Shown: positions 1 through 8,512, counted from the stretch's first letter. The stretch is 64,000 bases of DNA from DAIOXA01 sp050949165 (GCA_050949165.1 JBMNFF010000009.1:186001-250000), one strand, 5' to 3'. Numbers and translations are program-made. Notes: a model not told the origin generated them from the letters alone.

Positions 1-1
1 C

Positions 2-175
2 CGCACAGTCAATTGGGTGGAAGAAGGCGAGAAAGTGGAACAGGGGGCCAAGATTGGCATGATTAAATTCAGCTCCTGTACTCAGACAGTTTTTCCCGGA
101 GATTTTGCCCTGACGGTAAAGGAAGGGGATAAGGTCCGGGCGGGATTATCTAGCTTGGGGGAGGTAAGGCCATGA
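2..175 (+). CDS. psd: Phosphatidylserine decarboxylase, C-terminal end (partial)
   Basis: The window opens inside this gene; 57 codons remain before the TGA. The fragment has the end pattern of the short (archaeal-type) phosphatidylserine decarboxylases: a GAKIGMIKF stretch, then a hydrophobic strand and a closing EGDKVRAG turn. The enzyme makes phosphatidylethanolamine from phosphatidylserine at the membrane. Its stop overlaps the start of pssA (ATGA), so the two consecutive steps of the pathway are translationally coupled. Oddity: where the family has a Gly-Ser pair that self-cleaves to give the pyruvoyl cofactor, this reads Phe-Ser-Ser (about positions 68-76). Assignment rests on the C-terminus only. 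Confidence 0.75.
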   Translation, partial: RTVNWVEEGEKVEQGAKIGMIKFSSCTQTVFPGDFALTVKEGDKVRAGLSSLGEVRP

Positions 176-870
176 ACAGGCTTATCAAGATATTGCCCAG
201 CTTGTGTACGCTGGCCAACTTAATTTTCGGACTCTTCTCTTTGAGTTTTCTCTATTCCGGCAAGCATGACTGGGCTGCAGTGTTTGTCGTCATGGGCATG
301 CTCTTTGACGGCTTTGACGGGCGCCTGGCTCGCTATCTCGGGGTCAGTTCCGAGTTTGGCAAACAGCTGGATTCCCTCTCCGACCTGGTGACCTTTGGGG
401 TGGCGCCGGCGATGCTGGCTTACGGCACCAGCCTTCATAATTTGGGCTGGCCTTGGGGAATGCTCGCCATTCTGCCCTTTCCCCTGATGGGAGCGCTGCG
501 CCTGGCCCGGTTTAATGTCCACACCGGGGGAGTCGGACACTTCATCGGCGTCCCCATCACTCTGGCCGGCGGACTAATGGCGCTGTTGTCGCTTTACGCC
601 GTCAATTACTGGATAGTTCTGGCGGTGCTTTGGGCCCTGTCCTGGCTGATGATTAGCACATACAGGTATCCCAGCTTTAAGGATGTGGGGATTACCCGGA
701 CCCAGGCCCTCTTTATGGTGGCGGTATTGATTGGTGCGGTCATTTTCCTGCGTTGGAACGCCTCGGCCTTCTTCATGGCTCCCTTAATCATCTACATGTT
801 GGTGGGGATCAAAAACCGTTGGCTGGACTGGTGGCAGGACTATCGAAAAGCCCGGGCCAAGGTATCATGA
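172..870 (+). CDS. pssA: CDP-diacylglycerol--serine O-phosphatidyltransferase
   Basis: 232 aa membrane enzyme that transfers phosphatidate from CDP-diacylglycerol to serine. The CDP-alcohol phosphotransferase signature D-x2-DG-x2-AR-x8-G-x3-D-x3-D is complete at residues 46-71 (DGFDGRLAR, then G63, D67, D71). Several hydrophobic segments follow, as in the family. The ATG overlaps the psd stop by ATGA, so serine phospholipid synthesis and decarboxylation are in one operon. A terminator follows directly, so this is the last gene of that operon. Confidence 0.93.
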   Translation: MNRLIKILPSLCTLANLIFGLFSLSFLYSGKHDWAAVFVVMGMLFDGFDGRLARYLGVSSEFGKQLDSLSDLVTFGVAPAMLAYGTSLHNLGWPWGMLAILPFPLMGALRLARFNVHTGGVGHFIGVPITLAGGLMALLSLYAVNYWIVLAVLWALSWLMISTYRYPSFKDVGITRTQALFMVAVLIGAVIFLRWNASAFFMAPLIIYMLVGIKNRWLDWWQDYRKARAKVS

Positions 871-883
871 TTTGAGAATGTTT

Positions 884-911
884 AGGGGCGGAAATCCGCC
901 CCTGTTTTATT
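884..911 (+). terminator. Rho-independent terminator after pssA
   Basis: Perfect stem AGGGGCGG / CCGCCCCT with loop AAAT, followed by a T-rich stretch TGTTTTATT. It closes the psd-pssA operon. Confidence 0.88.
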
Positions 912-938
912 GACATGATCGCAACTCTGTGCTATTAT
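910..938 (+). promoter_or_regulatory. Upstream carD promoter
   Basis: TTGACA (910-915), 17 bp, TATTAT (933-938). The -35 box starts in the T-tail of the pssA terminator. A second promoter lies 36 bp downstream. Confidence 0.75.
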
Positions 939-945
939 TATCAAT

Positions 946-974
946 TTGACTTTGTCTGCCCTTTATGCTAAAAT
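946..974 (+). promoter_or_regulatory. Downstream carD promoter
   Basis: TTGACT (946-951), 17 bp, TAAAAT (969-974), 28 bp before the carD start. Tandem with the box at 910-938. Confidence 0.75.
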
Positions 975-1002
975 TAATGCATTCATAAAGGGGGACTAAG
1001 GA

Positions 1003-1479
1003 ATGTTCAACGTAGGAGATAAAGTGGTGTATCCCATGCATGGAGCCGGGATCATCGAGGCAATTGAAAACAGGGAAATACTTGGTAAGGTCAAGAAATA
1101 CTATATCCTGCGTATGCCTATTGGCGACATGAAGTTGATGATTCCAGTCTCCACTGTTGAAGAGGCCGGCTTGCGTCAGGTCATCGACGCGGAAACTGTC
1201 CAGCTGGTCTTAGAAAAGTTGCGTCAAAAGCGCACAGTGAGCTCTGCCAACTGGAACCGCCGCTACCGGGCAAATCTTGAGAAACTCAAGACCGGCGACA
1301 TCTTCGCCATTGCTGAAGTCGTCCGCAACCTTGTCGGTCGGGACAAAGAAAAGGGCTTGTCCACCTGTGAACGCAAGATGCTGGATACCGCCCGCCAGAT
1401 TCTCGTCAGCGAATTGGCCCTGGCGCGGGATCTTGATCAGGACGGAGCCATGAATTTGCTTGCAAAAGCTATGGAATAG
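1003..1479 (+). CDS. carD: CarD/CdnL-family RNA polymerase-binding regulator
   Basis: 158 aa. The N-terminal half (residues 1-60, starting MFNVGDKVVYPMHGAG) is the Tudor-like RNAP-interacting domain that contacts the beta lobe; the rest is the helical DNA-contacting part. CarD proteins stabilise open promoter complexes, notably at ribosomal RNA promoters. An A/G-rich ribosome site (AAAGGGGG) precedes the ATG. The gene has its own tandem promoters and lies before yacL-ispD, the usual Bacillota position. Length is normal for the family. Confidence 0.92.
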   Translation: MFNVGDKVVYPMHGAGIIEAIENREILGKVKKYYILRMPIGDMKLMIPVSTVEEAGLRQVIDAETVQLVLEKLRQKRTVSSANWNRRYRANLEKLKTGDIFAIAEVVRNLVGRDKEKGLSTCERKMLDTARQILVSELALARDLDQDGAMNLLAKAME

Positions 1480-1533
1480 TGACCGGCAATTGGTGTATAC
1501 TATAATGCAAAGCTGCTCATAGGGGGTGAAAGA

Positions 1534-2610
1534 TTGCTTGCTAAGGTATTCAGATTTGTCCTTGCACTAATCGGCTTTGCCATAGGGTATTCTATCTTCT
1601 CACATTTTCAGGTCATTCCATCCGCTCTCTTCCCCCAATGGGGGTATGATATTCCTGCAATCGTGGGGGCTTTTCTTTTTGGTCTCATTTGCTTTTTATT
1701 TGCCCCACTGGTATCCACCACCCTTGGCAACTTGGGCCATTGGCTGGAACGCGCCCTTCTGGTGGTGCCAGGTCAGGATATGGTTGCCGGCACCGTTGGC
1801 ATCATCATCGGACTCCTGATCGGCACCCTTTTGACTTACCCCTTCCGGGTCATCCCCTTTATCGGCGACTATTTGCCCATTATCAGCAATCTCTTGCTGG
1901 CCTGGGTGGGCATGATGGTGGCCATCAAGAAGCGCGAAGATATCTTGGGCATGTTCAGATTGTCCCGGACATCCGCCGAGGGTTCCGCTAAGGAAAAGGG
2001 CGCCGGCCTGGTCAAGATTTTGGACACCAGCGTCATCATCGACGGCCGTATTGCCGATATTTGTGATGCCGGCTTCCTGGACGGAAAAATCGTCATCCCC
2101 AGCTTTGTCCTGGAAGAGCTTCGCCACATTGCCGATTCCTCCGACGCCCTCAAGCGCAACCGCGGTCGCCGGGGACTGGATATCCTCAACCGGATCCAGA
2201 AGGAAATCAACATCCCCGTTCACGTCGTCGATGACAATGAAGACGAGGGTCTCGAGGTAGACAGCCGTTTGGTCAAGCTGGCCCAGCGCATGGGCGGCAA
2301 GGTCGTGACCAACGATTATAACCTCAACAAGGTCTGCGAGCTCCAACGGGTTCCCGTTCTCAACATCAATGAATTGGCCAATGCCGTCAAGCCCGTGGTT
2401 CTGCCTGGAGAAGAGATGGATGTTCAGATCATCAAGGACGGCAAAGAGTCAGGGCAGGGGATTGCCTATCTGGATGACGGCACCATGATCGTGGTGGACG
2501 GGGGGCGCTCATACATCGGCGATGAGATCCCGGTATTGGTCACCAGCGTCTTGCAGACTGCCGCCGGCCGGATGATTTTCGCCAGGCTCAAACATGAAAA
2601 AATCAGTTGA
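1534..2610 (+). CDS. Membrane-anchored PIN/TRAM domain protein (YacL family)
   Basis: 358 aa starting at TTG behind AGGGGGTGA. Four hydrophobic segments fill roughly residues 1-130. A PIN-like nuclease domain follows (LDTSVIIDGR with the first acidic residue, EEL, and a TNDYNLNK end motif), then a C-terminal TRAM RNA-binding domain (about 290-358). This is the YacL/YacL-like protein found before ispD in Bacillota; its substrate is not established. TATAAT at 1501-1506 could be a -10 box but has no good -35 partner. The stop lies 10 bases before the ispDF start. Confidence 0.88.
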   Translation: MLAKVFRFVLALIGFAIGYSIFSHFQVIPSALFPQWGYDIPAIVGAFLFGLICFLFAPLVSTTLGNLGHWLERALLVVPGQDMVAGTVGIIIGLLIGTLLTYPFRVIPFIGDYLPIISNLLLAWVGMMVAIKKREDILGMFRLSRTSAEGSAKEKGAGLVKILDTSVIIDGRIADICDAGFLDGKIVIPSFVLEELRHIADSSDALKRNRGRRGLDILNRIQKEINIPVHVVDDNEDEGLEVDSRLVKLAQRMGGKVVTNDYNLNKVCELQRVPVLNINELANAVKPVVLPGEEMDVQIIKDGKESGQGIAYLDDGTMIVVDGGRSYIGDEIPVLVTSVLQTAAGRMIFARLKHEKIS

Positions 2611-2620
2611 GGGTAGCGCC

Positions 2621-3796
2621 ATGATATCAGCAATCATTCCTGCCGCCGGCAGCAGCCGGCGCATGAACAGCAATGTCAATAAGCAATTTATGTCCATTGC
2701 GGGTCAACCTGTGTTGACCCGTAGCTTGTTATCCCTGCGGGAGCATGTTGGAGAGTTCATCATCCTCTCCCGGCCGGGGGAGGAAGAACTGTGCCGGGAG
2801 TGCGCCCGGCCCTACATAGATAATTTTATAGTGATTGCCGGCGGGACAACCCGTCAGGACTCGGTTTATAATGGCCTGCTGCATTGCGGGGGCGACTATG
2901 TCCTGGTCCACGATGGCAATCGTCCCTTGGTCAGCGCCGACTTGGTGCAGCGGGTCATCGCCGCCGCCCGGGAACATGCTGCCGCCATTCCCGCCCTCCC
3001 GGTGGTGGATACCGTCAAGGAAGTTCAGGACCAGCGGGTGGTTTCCACCCTGCCCCGTCACACACTCTGGGCCGTTCAGACCCCCCAGGTCTTTGCGCGG
3101 CAGTTGCTTCTGGCCGCCCATACCCGGGCCCGGCAAGAAAAATTCCAGGGCACCGACGACGCTTCCCTGGTGGAGGCCCTGGGGGCGCCGGTCAAAGTGG
3201 TGCCAGGGGAGGGGACCAATTTGAAAATCACCACCCCCGATGATATTCTCCTGGCGCAGGGGATTATAAGGGAGAAGGAGGGCCGGGCCCTAGATCATCT
3301 CAGGACCGGCATTGGCTTTGATGTTCATGAGCTTGTCCCCGGCCGCGATCTCGTTATCGGCGGGGTCCACATTCCCTTTGCCCTGGGGCTGTTGGGCCAC
3401 TCCGATGCCGACGTCCTCCTTCACGCCCTCATGGACGCCATGTTGGGGGCGGCGGGTCTGGGTGATATCGGCCTGCACTTTCCCGATACCGACCCGGCCT
3501 GGGCCGGCGCCGACAGTGGCCGGCTCCTGGCCCAGGTCAACCGGCTTTTGGAGCAGGAGGGCCATCACCTGGTCAATATCGATTGCATAATCTTTGCCCA
3601 GGAGCCCAAGCTCAGCCCCTACAAGTCGAAAATGCAAGAGACCATATCCCGCATCACCAAGTTAGATCCTGCCAGGATTAACATCAAGGCAACCACCACT
3701 GAGGGCTTAGGATTTGTCGGCCGTGGTGAGGGCATTGCCGCCCAGGTTGTGTGTACAGTGGTATCCGGCAGGGATAGGAGGAATAATTTATGGTAA
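2621..3796 (+). CDS. ispDF: Bifunctional IspD-IspF (MEP isoprenoid pathway)
   Basis: 391 aa fusion. Residues 1 to about 225 are 2-C-methyl-D-erythritol 4-phosphate cytidylyltransferase (nucleotide loop PAAGSSRRM, GGTTRQDSV, VHDGNRPLV). Residues about 228-391 are 2-C-methyl-D-erythritol 2,4-cyclodiphosphate synthase (metal-binding DVHEL at about 234, GHSDADVLLHA, GDIGLHFPD). I chose ATG 2621 because GAGGG lies six bases upstream and the cytidylyltransferase strand starts at once; ATG 2594, nine codons earlier and inside yacL, has no ribosome site. The two enzymes act two steps apart, with IspE between them. It overlaps gltX by 7 bp. Confidence 0.94.
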   Translation: MISAIIPAAGSSRRMNSNVNKQFMSIAGQPVLTRSLLSLREHVGEFIILSRPGEEELCRECARPYIDNFIVIAGGTTRQDSVYNGLLHCGGDYVLVHDGNRPLVSADLVQRVIAAAREHAAAIPALPVVDTVKEVQDQRVVSTLPRHTLWAVQTPQVFARQLLLAAHTRARQEKFQGTDDASLVEALGAPVKVVPGEGTNLKITTPDDILLAQGIIREKEGRALDHLRTGIGFDVHELVPGRDLVIGGVHIPFALGLLGHSDADVLLHALMDAMLGAAGLGDIGLHFPDTDPAWAGADSGRLLAQVNRLLEQEGHHLVNIDCIIFAQEPKLSPYKSKMQETISRITKLDPARINIKATTTEGLGFVGRGEGIAAQVVCTVVSGRDRRNNLW

Positions 3797-5262
3797 GAGT
3801 ACGCTTTGCCCCAAGCCCCACCGGACCCCTGCATATTGGCGGCGCCAGGACGGTGCTCTTTAACTGGCTCTTTGCCCGCAGGCATGACGGCAGCTTCATC
3901 CTGCGCAGCGAAGATACTGACTTGGAGCGATCCAGCGTCAAGTGGGAAGAAGATATTGCCCAGAGCCTCCGCTGGCTGGGCCTGGACTGGGATGAGGGTC
4001 TGGAAGTGGGCGGCCCCCATGGGCCCTACCGCCAAACCGAACGCCTGGAAATCTACAAGGAGTACCTGTCCCGGCTCTGGTTGAGCGGGCATGTCTACTA
4101 TTGCTTCTGCACCCCCGAAGAACTGGAGCGGGATCGGGAGGAGGCCATGGCCCGGGGTGACAACCCGGTGTACAGCGGACGCTGTCGGGACCTCACCCCC
4201 GCTCAGGTGGGAGAAAAGCTCCAGGCGGGGCTAAAGCCCACCATTCGCTTCAAGGTGCCCCGGGACGAAGAAATCATCATCCAGGATCTGATCCGGGGCG
4301 AAGTCAGCTTCAATTCCCGGGATGTGGGGGACTTTATCATCGTCAAGTCCGACGGCATTCCCACCTATAACTACGCCGTGGTCATCGACGACATCACCAT
4401 GAAAATTACCCATGTGATCAGGGCCAACGAGCACTTGGTCAACACCCCCCGCCAGGTCTTGATCTACCAGGCCCTGGGGGAGGAAGTCCCCCAATTCGGC
4501 CATGTTTCGGTGGTGTTGGATACCAGCGGCCGCAAGATGAGCAAGCGCATGGGGGACACGTCGGTAACCGGGTACGCCCGGCGGGGCTATCTGCCCGAGG
4601 CAGTGGTCAACTTCCTTGCCCTCTTGGGCTGGTCTCCCGAGGGGGAAGAGGAAATCATGGATATCAATCAGCTCATCAGGGCCTTTAGCCTGGAAAGGGT
4701 GTCCAAGAGCCCGGGAATCTTCGACCAGCAAAAGCTGGATTGGGTAAACAATCAGTACATCCGGGCCTACGACCTGGAAAAGTTGGCGGATCTGGCCCTT
4801 CCCTTCCTGGAACAGGCCGGCCTGGCCGGGGCGGTAAAGTCCCGGGCCTGGTTGACCTATGTATTGGATGTGGTCAGGGACGAACTCAACTGTCTGGAGC
4901 AATTTCCCCAGCATGTGCAAGAATTCGTTGCCGATACCGTGGAAGTAGATCCCGAACTCCTCAGCCAACTGCAGCAGGACACCGCGGGCATGGTATTGGA
5001 TGAATTCAGCCGCCGCCTCCGGGAGCTCCCGTTGGCCCCGGAGCTTCCCCAGCAACAGGAGCAGGTTCAGCAGCTTCTGAAACAGCTGAATAAGGACCTC
5101 AAGAAGGCTGAGGGAATCAGCGGCAAAGCTGTATTCATGCCCCTTCGCGTGGCCATCACCGGCGCCAACCAGGGCCAGGAATTATATTACCTGATCCCCA
5201 TCCTCGGGGTGGAGCGGGTCTGTACCCGCATTGAAGCCAGCCGCCGCCAGGCAGGAATCTAG
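3790..5262 (+). CDS. gltX: Glutamyl-tRNA synthetase
   Basis: 490 aa class I synthetase that charges tRNA-Glu (and tRNA-Gln where the amidotransferase route is used). The HIGH motif reads HIGG at residues 15-18 within PSPTGPLHIGG, and the KMSKS loop reads KMSKR near residue 250. Length is normal. A GGAGG site precedes the ATG, and the start overlaps the ispDF stop. In Bacillus, cysE and cysS normally follow; here mini-RNase III starts 2 bases after the stop. Confidence 0.96.
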   Translation: MVRVRFAPSPTGPLHIGGARTVLFNWLFARRHDGSFILRSEDTDLERSSVKWEEDIAQSLRWLGLDWDEGLEVGGPHGPYRQTERLEIYKEYLSRLWLSGHVYYCFCTPEELERDREEAMARGDNPVYSGRCRDLTPAQVGEKLQAGLKPTIRFKVPRDEEIIIQDLIRGEVSFNSRDVGDFIIVKSDGIPTYNYAVVIDDITMKITHVIRANEHLVNTPRQVLIYQALGEEVPQFGHVSVVLDTSGRKMSKRMGDTSVTGYARRGYLPEAVVNFLALLGWSPEGEEEIMDINQLIRAFSLERVSKSPGIFDQQKLDWVNNQYIRAYDLEKLADLALPFLEQAGLAGAVKSRAWLTYVLDVVRDELNCLEQFPQHVQEFVADTVEVDPELLSQLQQDTAGMVLDEFSRRLRELPLAPELPQQQEQVQQLLKQLNKDLKKAEGISGKAVFMPLRVAITGANQGQELYYLIPILGVERVCTRIEASRRQAGI

Positions 5263-5264
5263 CT

Positions 5265-5657
5265 ATGGAATTCATCGATCCCCGCAAAGCGTCCCTCCTG
5301 CCCATCCAACATTTGGCCTGGATTGGCGATGCGGTGTACGAACTGTATTCCCGGCAACGCTTAGTGCTGGGCGGCGCCGCACCGGGCCGTCCGGCTCATC
5401 GGGCTTCTGCCCGGCAGACCAGCGCCCAGGGCCAAGCCCGGGCCGTTCGGGCAATCCAGGCCGAGCTGACCCAGGAGGAAGCGGATTTGCTCCGCAGGGG
5501 GCGCAATGCCAAGGGGTTGCCTCGAAGCACTCCCGAATACTGCCAGGCCACGGGGCTGGAGGTGGTGGTGGGCTGGCTGTGGCTGAGCAACCAGCACCAG
5601 CGCTTGCAGGAGGTCATGACCATTATCTTTAGCGAGGGGGAGACAGATGAAGGTTGA
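5265..5657 (+). CDS. mrnC: Mini-ribonuclease III
   Basis: 130 aa. It is an RNase III catalytic domain without the dsRNA-binding domain; in Bacillus this enzyme matures the 23S rRNA ends. The signature near the N-terminus, AWIGDAVYELYSRQ, carries the catalytic Asp, and LRRGRNAK and a C-terminal EVVVGWLWL helix match the family. It sits between gltX and rlmB as in Bacillus. The 3' end overlaps thyX by 11 bp. Confidence 0.9.
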   Translation: MEFIDPRKASLLPIQHLAWIGDAVYELYSRQRLVLGGAAPGRPAHRASARQTSAQGQARAVRAIQAELTQEEADLLRRGRNAKGLPRSTPEYCQATGLEVVVGWLWLSNQHQRLQEVMTIIFSEGETDEG

Positions 5658-6327
5658 GCTCTTAAACTGGACGCCCGAACCGGAAAATACCGTGGCTGCA
5701 GCCGCCAGGCTGTGCTACTCCGACGCTGAAATCGCTCAATTGACCGAGAGGATGCAGGGGGGCAAGGCCCGGGACCTGGTCAAGAGACTCGTGGAAATGG
5801 GCCATCTCTCGCCCCTGGAGCATGTCAGCTTTACCTTTGGCATAGAAGGGGTGAGCCGTGCCCTGACCCATCAGCTGGTTCGCCACCGCATTGCCAGCTA
5901 CTCCCAGAGATCTCAGCGCTATGTCCTGGAAGGGAATTTTGACTATGTGGTGCCCCCGTCCATTCAAAAAAACCCCCAGGCAGCTGAGAGGTACAGGGCG
6001 ATAATGGATGAGTTGCGCCGGGGCTATGCCCAGCTGGCCGCCCTGGTGGAGCGGGAAGATGCCCGCTACATCTTGCCCAATGCCTGCCACACCAGCATCA
6101 TCGTCACCATGAATTGCCGCAGCCTCCTCAACTTCTTTGAACACCGTTGCTGTCAAAGGGCCCAGTGGGAGATTCGCACCCTGGCCTGGTCCATGCTGCG
6201 TCTGGTCCGGGAAAAGGCTCCCACCATCTTTGCCCGGGCCGGAGCCCGCTGCGATATGGACGGGACCTGCCCCGAAGGGCCAAAATCCTGTGGGCGTTGG
6301 CAGAGGAGGGGCGGCGGGGATGGCTGA
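5647..6327 (+). CDS. thyX: FAD-dependent thymidylate synthase
   Basis: 226 aa. ThyX makes dTMP from dUMP using methylenetetrahydrofolate and FADH2. The family signature RHR-x2-S-x4-S-x-R is present at residues 79-91 (RHRIASYSQRSQR). The gene overlaps mrnC upstream and rlmB downstream, so it belongs to the same run. In many Bacillota this slot follows cysS; finding it without cysE/cysS suggests those genes were lost or moved. No thyA is visible in the window. Confidence 0.95.
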   Translation: MKVELLNWTPEPENTVAAAARLCYSDAEIAQLTERMQGGKARDLVKRLVEMGHLSPLEHVSFTFGIEGVSRALTHQLVRHRIASYSQRSQRYVLEGNFDYVVPPSIQKNPQAAERYRAIMDELRRGYAQLAALVEREDARYILPNACHTSIIVTMNCRSLLNFFEHRCCQRAQWEIRTLAWSMLRLVREKAPTIFARAGARCDMDGTCPEGPKSCGRWQRRGGGDG

Positions 6328-7066
6328 ACTGATTGCCGGCCGCAATAACGTCCTGGCCGCCCTCGAGGGAGAGCGCTCTCTGACCAAGATCCTGGTGGCC
6401 AAGGGGATTCGCGGCAACCTTCAACCCCTCTTGGATCTGGCCCGGGAAAGGGGCTGCCCGGTGCAATTTGTGCCCCGGGCCAAGCTGGATGATCTGGGGG
6501 GTGGTCTCAACCATCAGGGGATAATTGCCGAGACCGCTGCCTGGCGGTACTATGAACTGGATGAACTCCTGGAACAGATCGACATCAAGGGCAACCCCAT
6601 CCTCCTGGTCCTGGACGGGGTAGAGGATCCCCACAATTTAGGGGCACTGCTCCGTTCGGGGGAATGCGCCGGCGTGTCGGGAGTGATCCTGCCCCGGCGC
6701 CGCAGCGCTCAGCTCACCGGGACGGTGGCCCGGGTATCCATGGGCGCCATTGAATCGGTGCGGGTGGCCCGGGTGGGCAACCTGGCCCAGACCCTGGACA
6801 CTCTAAAGGAGGCGGGCTTTTGGATTGCCGCCGCCGACATGTCGGGGCAATGTTACTGGCAGGTCAAGTGGGATTTCCCCGTCGCCCTGATTCTGGGTGG
6901 TGAGGGAAGCGGCGTTTCCCGGCTGCTCAAGGACAAGAGCGACTATGTAGTGAGCATTCCAACCCTGGGGCGGGTAAACTCCCTCAATGTATCTGTTGCC
7001 GGCGCCGTTCTGCTCTACGAGATGCTGCGGCAAAGGAAGACCGGGAATGGAATACCTCATAGTTGA
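6320..7066 (+). CDS. rlmB: 23S rRNA (guanosine-2'-O)-methyltransferase RlmB/TrmH family
   Basis: 248 aa. An N-terminal substrate-binding domain (residues 1-75, ending NHQGIIAE) is followed by a SPOUT domain with its three motifs: DGVEDPHNLGALLRS, LGGEGSGVS and the knot motif NSLNVSVAGAVLLYE. It methylates the 2'-O of a guanosine in 23S rRNA domain V (G2251 in E. coli) using AdoMet. I chose ATG 6320 with GAGGAGGGG upstream; the reading frame stays open further upstream inside thyX but that part has no family resemblance. Confidence 0.92.
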   Translation: MAELIAGRNNVLAALEGERSLTKILVAKGIRGNLQPLLDLARERGCPVQFVPRAKLDDLGGGLNHQGIIAETAAWRYYELDELLEQIDIKGNPILLVLDGVEDPHNLGALLRSGECAGVSGVILPRRRSAQLTGTVARVSMGAIESVRVARVGNLAQTLDTLKEAGFWIAAADMSGQCYWQVKWDFPVALILGGEGSGVSRLLKDKSDYVVSIPTLGRVNSLNVSVAGAVLLYEMLRQRKTGNGIPHS

Positions 7067-7565
7067 CGGCTACAATGTCATCGGGAGCTGGCCCAATCTG
7101 AAGCAATTGAGCAAGGGTAACCTGGACCATGCCCGGCACAAGCTGATTGAGATCCTGACCGAGTACCAGGCCTTTACCGGGCAGGAGATCATCATCGTCT
7201 TTGATGCCTATCGCAGCAAGGGCCGCAAGGAGGTCGAGAGCGGACCGGGGGTGGAGGTCCGGTACACCGACCATGGTCAGACTGCTGACTCTTTGATTGA
7301 AAGCCTCGTCAGCAAGCTCTCGGAGCGTTATCCCGTAGGGGTGGTCACGTCGGACTGGGCGCAACAGCAGATTGTCCTTGGCAAAGGGGCCCGGCGCTGG
7401 TCCAGCCGGGAGTTTTACCATGAAGTCAACAAGGTAACCAGCATGATATCAAGCGCCGCTGGCCGCACCCGAACAGATCGCCCTACCACCGCCCTGGTCA
7501 ATCGCTTGGACCGGAAATCGCGGGAGAGCCTGGAAAAGTATCTGGCCAACAAAGACGGGCCTTGA
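7047..7565 (+). CDS. yacP: NYN-domain ribonuclease-like protein (YacP/Rae1 family)
   Basis: 172 aa, starting MEYLIVDGYNVIGSWP, with the acidic DGYN, FDAYRS and TSDW motifs of NYN (PIN-like) nucleases. The Bacillus homologue, Rae1, is a ribosome-associated endoribonuclease; that role here is inferred. ATG 7047 has AAAGGAAG eight bases upstream; it overlaps the end of rlmB by 20 bp. The rlmB-yacP-sigH order is conserved in Bacillota. Confidence 0.88.
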   Translation: MEYLIVDGYNVIGSWPNLKQLSKGNLDHARHKLIEILTEYQAFTGQEIIIVFDAYRSKGRKEVESGPGVEVRYTDHGQTADSLIESLVSKLSERYPVGVVTSDWAQQQIVLGKGARRWSSREFYHEVNKVTSMISSAAGRTRTDRPTTALVNRLDRKSRESLEKYLANKDGP

Positions 7566-7591
7566 CGCTATCCTCCAAACTTGGTTATAAT
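7562..7591 (+). promoter_or_regulatory. sigH promoter
   Basis: TTGACG (7562-7567), 18 bp, TATAAT (7586-7591). The yacP stop codon TGA (7563-7565) lies inside the -35 box. sigH starts 30 bp downstream. Confidence 0.8.
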
Positions 7592-7621
7592 GATAAAACA
7601 GAACTGTGGGGAGGGAATTGC

Positions 7622-8263
7622 ATGACCATTACTGTCAAAAAGGACAGTTTTGATTGGGACATGCTGGGCGATGAGGAGATTGCCAAGGCTGCTTGTGCCG
7701 GCAACCGCCATGCCACCGAGTTTTTAATTAATAAGTATAAAAATTTTGTCCGCGCCAAAGCCCGCTCTTACTTCTTAATCGGTGCCGACCGGGAAGACAT
7801 TATCCAGGAGGGCATGATTGGCCTGTACAAGTCCATTCGTGATTTCCGCGAGGACAAGCTCTCTTCCTTCAAGGCCTTTGCCGAGCTCTGCGTCACCCGC
7901 CAGATCATCACGGCAATAAAGACGGCCACCCGGCAAAAGCACATCCCCCTGAATTCTTATGTTTCCCTCAACAAGCCCATCTTTGACGAGGATTCCGACC
8001 GCACCCTGATGGACGTCATCTCCGGGGCCAAGGTGACCGATCCCGAAGAGCTGATGATCAACCGCGAGGAGTACGGCGATATCGAAAAGAAGATGGGTGA
8101 AATCCTCAGTTCTCTGGAGCGCAAGGTCTTGATGCTCTATTTAGAAGGCAAGTCCTACCAGGAGATTGCCATGGAGTTGCAGCGCCATGTCAAGTCCATC
8201 GACAACGCCCTGCAGCGGGTCAAGCGCAAATTGGAGCGCTATCTCGAAGTCAGAGATATTTAA
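7622..8263 (+). CDS. sigH: RNA polymerase sigma factor SigH (sigma-70 family)
   Basis: 213 aa. Region 2 (about residues 15-95) carries the core-binding and -10 recognition helices (DIIQEGMIGLYKSIRDF), and region 4 (about 150-205) the -35 helix-turn-helix (LEGKSYQEIAMELQRHVKSIDNALQRVK). The family includes the transition-state/early sporulation sigma factor of Bacillota, and the position after yacP is the conserved sigH position. I chose ATG 7622 with GGGGAGGGA upstream, behind its own vegetative-type promoter. It suggests a spore-forming ancestry, not proof of sporulation. Confidence 0.93.
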   Translation: MTITVKKDSFDWDMLGDEEIAKAACAGNRHATEFLINKYKNFVRAKARSYFLIGADREDIIQEGMIGLYKSIRDFREDKLSSFKAFAELCVTRQIITAIKTATRQKHIPLNSYVSLNKPIFDEDSDRTLMDVISGAKVTDPEELMINREEYGDIEKKMGEILSSLERKVLMLYLEGKSYQEIAMELQRHVKSIDNALQRVKRKLERYLEVRDI

Positions 8264-8291
8264 GGAATCAAAAAATGGATTTTTAAATCCC

Positions 8292-8320
8292 TTGACCTGA
8301 CATGCACCGCTGTGTATAAT
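8292..8320 (+). promoter_or_regulatory. Promoter of the tRNA-tuf cluster
   Basis: TTGACC (8292-8297), 17 bp, TATAAT (8315-8320), 27 bp before tRNA-Tyr. No terminator is seen before tuf, so tRNAs and tuf are probably cotranscribed. Confidence 0.8.
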
Positions 8321-8347
8321 ATTGTTTGTGATTGAAATGTTAACTGT

Positions 8348-8433
8348 GGAGAGGTTCCCGAGTTGGCCAAAGGGGGCAGACTGTAAATCTGCTGGCTCCG
8401 CCTTCACTGGTTCGAATCCAGTCCTCTCCACCA
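8348..8433 (+). tRNA. tRNA-Tyr (anticodon GTA)
   Basis: Acceptor GGAGAGG pairs with CCTCTCC; anticodon stem GCAGA/TCTGC holds loop CTGTAAA. A long variable arm, as in class II tRNAs, precedes the T arm GGTTCGAATCC. CCA is encoded. Confidence 0.95.
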
Positions 8434-8437
8434 CCAT

Positions 8438-8511
8438 GCGGGTGTAGCTCAATGGTAGAGCTCTAGCCTTCCAAGCTAGCTACGTGGGTTCGATTCCCAT
8501 CACCCGCTCCA
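8438..8511 (+). tRNA. tRNA-Gly (anticodon TCC)
   Basis: Acceptor GCGGGTG pairs with CACCCGC; the anticodon loop contains TCC; the T arm is GTGGGTTCGATTCCCAT. CCA is encoded. Confidence 0.95.
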
Positions 8512-8512
8512 G

